This document shows positions 56,246 to 64,000 of a stretch of 64,000 bases of DNA, one piece after another (the stretch's first letter is position 1; every line of letters starts with the position of its first letter). A program made the translations under genes and the position numbers. Under the pieces are notes generated by a model. It was not told the DNA's origin. It was given only the letters and a program-made list of their open reading frames with translations, and did no database searches. Source of the DNA: Uranotaenia lowii (lineage: Eukaryota; Arthropoda; Insecta; Diptera; Culicidae); NCBI RefSeq assembly GCF_029784155.1, contig NC_073693.1, positions 224,703,094 to 224,767,093 of the forward strand, given 5' to 3'.

Positions 56246-57568
56246 TTGAGCAAAATTATGCCTAATTCAATCCAGTCTGAACATGTAGCTTTTGACTCCT
56301 ACTGCCCGACTGTTTTCAACCGTATCAAGGAGCGTACATGCAAGAAATGCAACTTATATTTTGCTTCAAATGTTCTCAAAAAGGAGCATACACAGCAAAA
56401 AATTTCTAAAAGTATACGGAATCTAAAACACGAGTGATCTATTTTTTCACAAGTGTAATTAAAAAAAGATGTAATTTTCCACTACTTTTGATGTAATTTT
56501 AGTCTTTTTTCAAAAAGCGAATAAAAATAAATTGTTTTGGTATAATTTTACATTCCGTGATGTAAAAATAAAGCGGCCAATGAAATTTATATCACAAGCA
56601 GTGTAAAATTATATCTATTTGATTTAAAATTGACTGAAACTGTTTGTTTGTGCCATTTGCCTGTCGAGTCATTTTTCGGAAACCGCGAGTGTTTTCGTTC
56701 CAAGACGAAGCTCCATCATCTCTATGATAAAAGTGGTAAGATTTTAAATTAGCAAACACACGAATGATGTTATTGAAATTAATTAGTTGTTTCTCGATTA
56801 CAGCGACGGCAGGATTTAAAGTGGCAGGGATCCGGAATTTGATTGCCAGGAGAATAATTTGCGTGAACGATCCGAGGCATTTGTAAGCAAAAGCTATCCT
56901 GACCCGACAGTGACATATGGATCCGGACCATGACAGTCCGGAACGGAATTCCCCTTGGTCCCCCAGTGATGCTGACCGGTTAGAATATCAGCAGAATGCC
57001 CCAGTCTGGTGGTGCTCGTGATGGTGGGTGTACTTTGTTTTTCTTCACTATTGATGTTTTTTTTTAAATAAATATTTAATAGTAGTAAACTAGTGTAATT
57101 TTTCTTTTCAAAAGGCTAATAATATTCCATGAAAATGCAAGTATCCCGAAAACAAATCTAAAATTTAACATCGCTGTGTATTTTTACACGACAATAAGCT
57201 GTTCCCTTTCCGTGCATCGTTTTCGGTCTAAATTTACACGCCTCAGTGTAATGATGATGTAATTTTAGATTATAAACGATGTTCCGTTTTCGTGCATCGT
57301 TTTCAATCTAAAATTACACGAATTTTTCTTGCTGTGTAGCATAGCATCCACAAGGCCCCAGCCTCGAATAGAAAAATTCGTCCAAAGCGAATTGTAGGCA
57401 AAAGAGGACACGAAGTGCTGGTCATCACTCCGGAGGACGATAGAGAGTAGGTGGAGGCAGCTGACATCGCAGATGCAATTATTCCAGCCGAACAGACGAT
57501 GGAGGAAAGCTGCCCAACGATTTCATTGGAATCCAGAATGGAGATAATTTGGACCGACACAACTGATT
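56246..57568 (+). pseudogene. Zinc-finger open frame split by a nested element
   Basis: Before the nested element the frame reads CPTVFNRIKERTCKKCNLYF up to a His at 56387-56389. After it the frame resumes with SIHKAPASNRKIRPKRIVG and ITPEDDRE, then a TAG at about 57448, and further residues to about 57568 (EESCPTISLESRMEI). Cys-x2-Cys-x12-His-x2-His spans the insertion point, so a C2H2-like finger was cut. Excising the nested element with one copy of its 5-bp duplication brings the two halves back in frame. It may be the C-terminal part of the host element's own protein. Family unknown. Confidence 0.55.
56390..57337. mobile_element. MITE with ACACAGCAA ends, innermost insertion
   Basis: The left end ACACAGCAAAAAATT (56390) is matched by an inverted AATTTTTCTTGCTGTGT to 57337. 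AGCAT is duplicated exactly on both sides (56385-56389, 57338-57342). The interior repeats GTGTAATTTTA and its inverse several times. No protein is seen. Confidence 0.75.
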
Positions 57569-57979
57569 GAATACTTACTAGCTATCCGGTTTGTTGAAAG
57601 TAGCTTGATTTTTTTGACTGATTGATATGCTTTTTTAAACTTCAATTTATAACTTCTTTCCCTTTTTTGTTATTTTTTATATTATTCTTGCAAAATGCTG
57701 ATAATAAAAGTAAAAATTAAAAATCGATTTTTAAAAATGGGGGGGGGGGGTTTATTAAAGCTACGTTATTATCTAGGGGGGGTATATGACTTTGTGACGA
57801 AATGCTACGAGGGGGGAGGGGGGTATAAAAATTCCCAATAAAAGCTACGTCATTTATGGATGTTCCCTTAAAACAGCCCTTAAGTTGAATACATAGCTCG
57901 CAGGCTCTAAAGGGCATTTTATATATGGCACTATACTGCCAAATTAGTGCCATTTTATACGGCTTAATGGTTACTTGGG

Positions 57980-59476
57980 ATTTTCAAGATCTACTGCCGT
58001 CAAGTTTTTTCTACAACACGTGTTCTATTTTCGCATGCTGTGATGCAAAAATAACTCGATTTCTATCACATACGGCTAAAATAGAAACAGTGTTGTGGAA
58101 AAAAACAACGGTCAAAGACCTTGAAAACATTTTCGCATGGCAAAGTTTTCAAAATTTCTACCACTTTTTCCTAACACGAATGAACTTGCTCTAAAGCTGT
58201 TATGAGAAACATCAAAAAGGTGCAACATACATTCATTGGTAAAACATTACAAAATTAAAATTAATGTTTGGATGGATGAAATTTTACCCATCACGACTAT
58301 CAGCTAAACTTTAATTTCATCATTTCATCTTTTCATGACTACAGTTATGATAAATATATATAAATAATAAATAATACATTTCACCTTACGATGAAAAAAA
58401 GAATGCAGTGCCATTCCACCAAAAATCGTAAAATATTTTAGTTTTTCATCAAATTTGGTTACGAGCATGCGATCAAACTTTAGAAAGCACACTTCATCGT
58501 ATGCTAAGTTTCAAGGTGCCATTTACCATTTCAGGACGTAAAATAAGTTAAAGCCCCGCTAATCTGATCATGGTTCCATGGTCCTGGTAGTGAAATTTCG
58601 GCCTCCAGTCGTGGCAAAAATTTGCCGTCTATAAATGCGCTTAGGTGTTGAAAAAAAAACATTTCCCCGTATCGAGTTTATGATGCAGCACCTATCGGTT
58701 AAACCAAACCTCGGCAGCAGTCTTAAGCTCTGCACCGATCCATAGGATGTCCGTCCAAGTTTTCCCTCTCGATAAAATTGTGTTGATGATGCGTACTGGG
58801 CGCGCGCATATTGGATGTCTAACTTATTTAGCGAAGGAGAAATTAAATTGTTATTTTTTTTTTCCTTTTAATCAAGTTGAACGTGTTCAATATCGGTGCA
58901 TTTGGCGATGGTTTGTGTATTGAATTTGTACGGACCACTAGTGCTGAATCCTCTGGGCATCATTAATTTTGGATGAAGCTGCCACTCGAGCTGCGCACGC
59001 AGACACAGTGAGATAATACGCACCTGTATTTGTTTTAGGTTAGGAAAAAAATCATAGAATGCTTAAAAAGTTTTCAACAATGTGTTTGTTTTGAATTTGT
59101 TTTTCTGAAAAAATGAGACCATAAGAGAAGTGAAAGAAACGAAAATTTTGTATTTGGAAAATTTTGATAAAATTACTTTCTACACTGTCTAAACTTCTAG
59201 GCCAACGCATTACCGACTATACTAAACTCAAGTCTGTACACTATAGATTCCAGTATAAATTTCATCCTGGATCAAGTATCACGATATTCGGGAAGTTTTC
59301 CTTTCAAAATTGGTTAAAATTGATTTATACCTCTATGAGCCGGAGAGTGTTATATTTACTTCACTGAAACTATGTATAACCATCTCTGGTAATCTAATTT
59401 TTAACTATTTTTTTTTAATCCATACAGTTTAATCTACAATGTCTTCAACTGCGATTTTTTATGTTTCCTTGCTTCA
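57980..59476. other. No gene recognised
   Basis: AT-rich to about 58530, then a more balanced stretch (58540-59040) without repeats that I can see. The latter could be unique intergenic DNA. No coding frame is supported. Confidence 0.4.
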
Positions 59477-61411
59477 GGCCCGTGCGAAGGACTCGTCCAT
59501 GGGGGGGGTTTTCGAAATTCAAATTTAGCTAGAATTAACAACAATACCAAAACACACAATATACAAGGCACGGGAGTTTCGTAGAAGGATAAAAAGAAAA
59601 AAAAATACTGTAACGCTAATTCAGTTGCAGTAACGCTTGCATTTCCACCAAAAGTTAAAATATTTGCGGTGACCCCCCATCCAAAATATTTTTTTTAATT
59701 TTTTTTTATTTGAAATGTTTAAAAAATATATACATTAAGTGTTTTACAATATTAGTGATGTTAATTCTTTATTTTTAACTTGAAATAATATTAATTTAAA
59801 TGGTTCGCAAAACATTCTTATCCAAATCCATGGAAATTTTTTTAAATAATTTTAAACTAGTTACAGAAAAAAGTGATTAAAACAAAGAATATTGCATTAA
59901 AAAATATCTCCTCATCTTAACATTTGAAAATCGACTGGCAAACCTTGTCAGCAGTCTTGAAGGGTTGAATTATCTGAAATCATAAAAATTATCTTTAATC
60001 ATACGAATCCATAAATGAATCCATTCTCTTTAGATTTTCTGATTGTGAAAATATTGGTGAAATGTTTAATAAACAAGATCAATGATTAATAAAATCACTT
60101 TATATTTGAAACCAGTTTAACATTTTTTGTGATAACGTTTATCGTGATGCGATCTAGAGTTAAAACGTTTGTCATAATTTTAGCTTTAGGAAAATTCAGA
60201 GAGTCAAATATTAATTGAGTCAACATTGTGAATTAAGCTTTGAAATGGCTTCTTCGAATCAATTTTCAACACAAAAATTAAGACTTGAAAAACAAAGACA
60301 AACTTATTAAGAACTGTTCAAATTTTTTTCAATGGTTTGACTATAAAATTCGGTAATTTTATTTAAAAAAATAAGTTAATTTACTTGAAAATTATAATAA
60401 AATGTAAACTCAACTTAATTGCCTTGTCGGTGAAAGTCATGTTCTTTTAGTAAGAACATTTCAAATTCATAATTTGAAAATTTGTTTCTTGAGGAACAAA
60501 TTGATGACATGTGATGAAAATGCAAATAATCAAATTCAAATTCAATTCAATTGATGATTCAAGTAAACGAACTTCTCGAAATCTGCTAAACGGTTTGATT
60601 TTTGCTTTAAAAATATCTCAAATAGAATTGAGTTAGTACATTTTCAAAGTTCGTTTAAAATCTATTATTTTTCAAAATTGGGAAAAGTAAACAAAAAAAA
60701 ATCTTTAATAAACGTTTTCGCAGAAGTAAAAATGACTCACATGTTTAAGGAAAACCCTTAATTCAATTTTTAATTTTTATACTTTGACGTTGTATCAGAA
60801 ATGTGCAGAATTTTCTAAAATAATTTAAACCTATTTTCAAAAGTTGCAAGGCACCAAAATTAATCAAAATTTGCTCTTAAATTCTTCGCATCTAAATTAA
60901 TTGTGAATTTTGTGGCCTTGTGTAATTTATAAAAATTTCTTCAATGTCGAGTTGAGTATTTAGAAGAACAATAAACACAAAATAAAGTTGATGTTTAAAT
61001 TGGTTGGATTCTTTAAGAATATTTCATATCAGCATTAAATTTGTTATGATATAAAAGTTTTTTATTATTATCACAGTGATGTGTTAGAATATTATGGATG
61101 AACTTATTTAGAAAAGACAATTTCAAAGACAAGAAACGGTTTTGTATTTAATTGTAGATCCAAACTGGCAATTAAAAACTAGTTTCAAATCGTAAATGTC
61201 ATGTACTGTCGCAGAAGGACATGTCTAAGGCCTAGAGTGACATAGCAGCAAATTCCGCCGGAGGCGAGAAAATTTTGCGATATGTTTGTTAACACTTATT
61301 TAAAAACACCATTTTGGTTGAAGATTCATTTCTTGAACTAAGAAATTTTACTTGGAAAAAATCTCCATGGGGGGGGTTAAACCCCTAAAACCCCCCCCCG
61401 TTCGCACGGCC
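59477..61411. mobile_element. AT-rich element with GGCCGTGCGAA and poly-G ends
   Basis: The left end GGCCCGTGCGAAGGA...CCATGGGGGGGG and the right end CCCCCCCCCGTTCGCACGGCC (to 61411) are inverted matches. Flanking 8-mers TTGCTTCA (59469-59476) and TTGCTTGC (61412-61419) agree at 6 of 8 positions, hinting at a hAT-type 8-bp duplication. The interior is about 1.9 kb and very AT-rich, with no transposase. Confidence 0.6.
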
Positions 61412-63410
61412 TTGCTTGCTATGATGTTCAATGAACGTTCTTTCAAAAAGAAAAAAACCGAATTAAAACTGACTTAAGTTCCGGCCAAACTAAATAACCC
61501 TTAAATGTAGGAATTCGACTTTTCTAACCAATAATTTTACCGCCCTCCCATAGTCATGTTTACTTACAATGATTTTAGCACACCATTTGTAACGAGCTAT
61601 TTAACGCTGCTACTATATCTGGTGCCACTCGACTTGAGCGCCAGCAAAGCTAACAAATCCTTTATCGGAAAGCGCAAATCAGTTAGCATTGCGCAACGAA
61701 GAAAATTTATTTTGACGGCAGGAAAATAAACTAAAATTAACTAGGGTTCGACCATCCTTGAAGGTACCTACCTATACTTCAGACAACAACAATTTCTTGC
61801 AAATCCACCAACACAATCCACAAAAGAAGGCCCAGCTAGATTGTTGCTGGAAAAAGCCTTTCGGAATGAAAGTGAAGCCATTTTGTCGCGGATATAAACA
61901 TTAAACGGTTCGAGTCGAGCGATCACAATCGCTGCACATTTAATTGCTACCGAATGGGTGCATTTGCACTTGCATATGTTTGGCGAATGACATATCGCGG
62001 CCTGATGGCGGCAAAATATGAGCAAAGTATAAGGTGTTTAAGGCTTAAAACCGCCTGGGCCTATGCGTAGCCGATCGACTTCCTTCTTCTGCTTCAAAGC
62101 CCAATTAAAATTTGTAGAGCGGGTTTGGTGAACATTTTATTCGGAATTCAGCCATTGTTGTTCGCTTCCTTCCGATGCCAATGCGGTATTATGCTTATGT
62201 TCATGACTTGTAAAACAATCAACTTTACTGACGTTTATGCTCATTGTAGCTAGCATTTTGAATCCACGGGGGTGTAGCAAATTCACCCTTTACATGCGAT
62301 CTTTCCTACCAGTCCATTCAGTTTCCCCGCTTTGATTTGTCATCCAATAATCTAATAATAAAAAAAAAGTGTTTAACACTAGACAACAATACTACATAAC
62401 AAAATATTGAATAACTTAAAGTTTGTTTGTAAAATTAGCTAAAAGAGTTTGAAAGTAAATAAACGAATCAATTTAGAATTGAGGAATTAAATATATCAGA
62501 TTCAGATTATAAATAACATTCAGGTGGCTATACAAAATGTTATGAAAAAAGCGAAAATGCGGAAAAAATGAAATCCTAACTTTACTTTTAAATTATCTAG
62601 ATAGGTGCAAAATTGAATTACTTTCAGGTTCGTCGCTTAACGTTGATGTCTTTTGTTTATCTATAATTTTTTTTGCTATGTTTATGAAACTTTCTACCAA
62701 CACATATAATTCAAAAACATCAAATTCAGCATCAACAATTGAAAAGGGTATAAAAACCAATGTAACCAAAACCTATTTTCAGTGGATTGAAGCTCTTCTT
62801 ATCACAAAAACCGATTTAAGTTTGTCAGTTTTCATTGGATTTAAAATGGAATTTGAGCACAGGATCTAAAATATCTATAGTCATAATATGACATGACTCC
62901 CGCAAAAATTGGTTACTGCACTCTAAATTCCATAACAGAGCAAATGGTCTAGATGCAAAATTTTTAATGGGGAAAATGCAAAAACTATTCACTCCCTTCT
63001 AAAGAGATACTTATAAGCGTTTGTCAAAAATAGGGGGAATTTTATATCCATCACACTCCAGGCGCGCACTTAGAGCTGGCTCTTGAAGGGGAGGAGGTAT
63101 GTGGGTGGTGATTTTCAAAATTTTCAAAAATCGGTCAAGGAACGTAAAAATTTGGTCAAAAAATGTTCTTTTCGAGAGGGAGAAAGGGGGGGGGGGGGGA
63201 GAGTTTCAAATAAGTCTAGAATAATTGCTGCACAATGCTCCTCCTCCTTCCTTTGAATTTGGTGAGGTGAGGTGAATAAGGTGAGTTGAAAAATATGAAA
63301 ATTTGAGACGACGACTTTCCGAGACGTCTGAAGCTGGTTCGATCAAAGAAAGGTGGTGTAATTCCGAGATATCGTCTGTGAAGTATCTTTATGAGTTACT
63401 GAATAAAGCT
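61412..63410. other. No gene recognised; includes balanced-composition stretch
   Basis: The stretch 61510-62340 has balanced composition and no repeat that I recognise, so it may be unique intergenic or regulatory DNA. It also has several GCGATC/CGATCG-rich spots near 61910-62080. A G-run lies at 63188-63200 and short GGTGA repeats at 63261-63285. No protein-coding region is supported. Confidence 0.4.
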
Positions 63411-63740
63411 ACACCCATAGAAGAGGTTGCAAAAATCCAATGCCTATTTAGCACATCTCTGTGCCGATAATGCGCTGAAATGTGCACTGTGCCGAAGATG
63501 ATATGTTTGAAAAACCGTAACTGGCATAAGGACTCGGCTCCCAACTAAAATTATGCATGACCACTACATTCAAGCGAAACAAGAAGAACATTTTATGGGA
63601 TTTCGTTCCTATTGGATAATTCATCCCAGAAACAAGAAAATAAAAATATAAACCACAGCGCCCGTAGGGAGAATCGAACTCAAATCACTAACTGAAGGTC
63701 TTGCCAGACCGACATCTTTACCAGTGTACTAATTGAGCTT
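63411..63740 (-). repeat. tRNA-derived SINE, third family, minus-strand copy
   Basis: On the minus strand, box A-like TAGTACACTGGTAAAGATGT precedes GTCTGGCAAGACC, then box B GAGTTCGATTCTC (63669-63681 complement). The body ends TTGCAACCTCTTCTATGGGTGT at 63411. It shares head and tail with the plus-strand copy at 27415-27707. Confidence 0.75.
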
Positions 63741-64000
63741 CATGCAGGAATAAGGATATTTGTCATAGGCATTCTGCCACCGATCAATCACAAAAGAAAC
63801 GCACGACAGTGGCTTCCCGGCGTTTTGCCTCCTTTCAAGGTATTCATTTGTCTTGCGATGGAAACGGGAAAGGGAACGGGAGTGGAGGAAACGGGAAACC
63901 CATTGAATGAGAACTGCACGCTCCTTGTTTTAAACTCAAAATTAAGTAGTTTTTGTTCAAAACAGCACTTCAGTTGCAGCCCTCAACTTTGAGTAAGACT

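Larger units (their letters stand above)
56116..57867. mobile_element. Harbinger-like element with GGGAACATCC ends, interrupted
   Basis: The left end GGGAACATCCATAAATGACG (56116) is matched by an inverted CGTCATTTATGGATGTTCCC to 57867. TTA is duplicated outside (56113-56115, 57868-57870). A 3-bp TWA duplication fits PIF/Harbinger. Subterminal regions carry G-runs and GCTACGT motifs on both sides. It contains a broken zinc-finger open frame and a further nested element at 56390-57337. Confidence 0.7.
53909..57979. mobile_element. CCCAAGCAACC-type element with two large nested insertions
   Basis: The left end CCCAAGCAACCATTAGGCAC (53909) and following 200 bp match the arm of the 50.3 kb palindrome (TTATAAGCCG, CATTTCAGTGCC, TTAGCCCTRTATAAGCTAAGTG). 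The right end GGCTTAATGGTTACTTGGG stops at 57979. Inner parts at 55870-56115 and 57871-57979 also match the palindrome arm (GAGTTCGATTCC, ACGCCAAAAGTGGCC, CCCTTAAGT). Nested inside are a copia-type element (54789-55727) and a Harbinger-like element (56116-57867). Confidence 0.7.

Overview
This window looks like a piece of a large, AT-rich, transposon-packed mosquito genome, probably culicine. The evidence is an ITmD37E (DD37E Tc1/mariner) transposase family known from mosquitoes, a CR1/T1-like LINE with a TAAA-type tail, several tRNA-headed SINEs, copia-, gypsy- and RTE-type relics, and dozens of terminal-inverted-repeat (TIR) insertions. There are also 60-70 nt GT-AG introns, a short-chain dehydrogenase pseudogene and a ribosomal protein S18 pseudogene. 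No bacterial or CRISPR-like feature is present. Only one locus looks like an intact host gene: a secreted Gln/His-rich protein whose last two coding exons lie at 43051-45036.

Layout. 1-4.5 kb: a diverged direct repeat, an SDR pseudogene broken by three frameshifts, and a degenerate dispersed repeat carrying a MITE. 7.3-14.1 kb: an RTE-like LINE tail on the minus strand, then a CR1-like LINE on the plus strand split into four pieces by insertions. 14.2-18 kb: a three-level nest whose core is a 1.6 kb inverted repeat with RSS-like CACAGTG ends and a 5-bp duplication (Transib-like). 20-23 kb: an unrecognised coding relic and an ITmD37E copy. 23.7-27.7 kb: MITEs of the CCCAAGYAAC-end family and four SINEs. 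30.8-33.2 kb: an 84-bp satellite with a gypsy integrase fragment, set inside a GATCCTGAT-type degenerate repeat. 35-39 kb: the RpS18 pseudogene, then two sibling TACACGCT-ended elements, one carrying a spliced multi-exon gene of unknown function. 39.3-42 kb: a foldback element with TTAA duplications and a second TTAA element inside one arm. 43-45.4 kb: the Gln/His-rich gene. 45.9-50.1 kb: a scrambled ITmD37E copy fused to a second Tc1/mariner transposase relic. 50.3-52.8 kb: a near-perfect 2.5 kb palindrome. 53.9-58 kb: a related full-length element holding a copia-type TRIM with identical LTRs and a Harbinger-like element that is itself interrupted. 59.5-61.4 kb: a poly-G-ended element. The remainder is AT-rich sequence with no recognisable gene.

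The genes do not form a pathway. What links the region is repeated TE-into-TE insertion, which leaves empty sites, target duplications and broken reading frames that allow relative dating. The strongest candidates for something undescribed are the TACACGCT elements with their spliced gene, the Transib-like foldback, the miniature copia element with a coding minisatellite, and the palindrome made from two inverted copies of one MITE. All calls are by eye. Family names rest on motif recall and were not searched.
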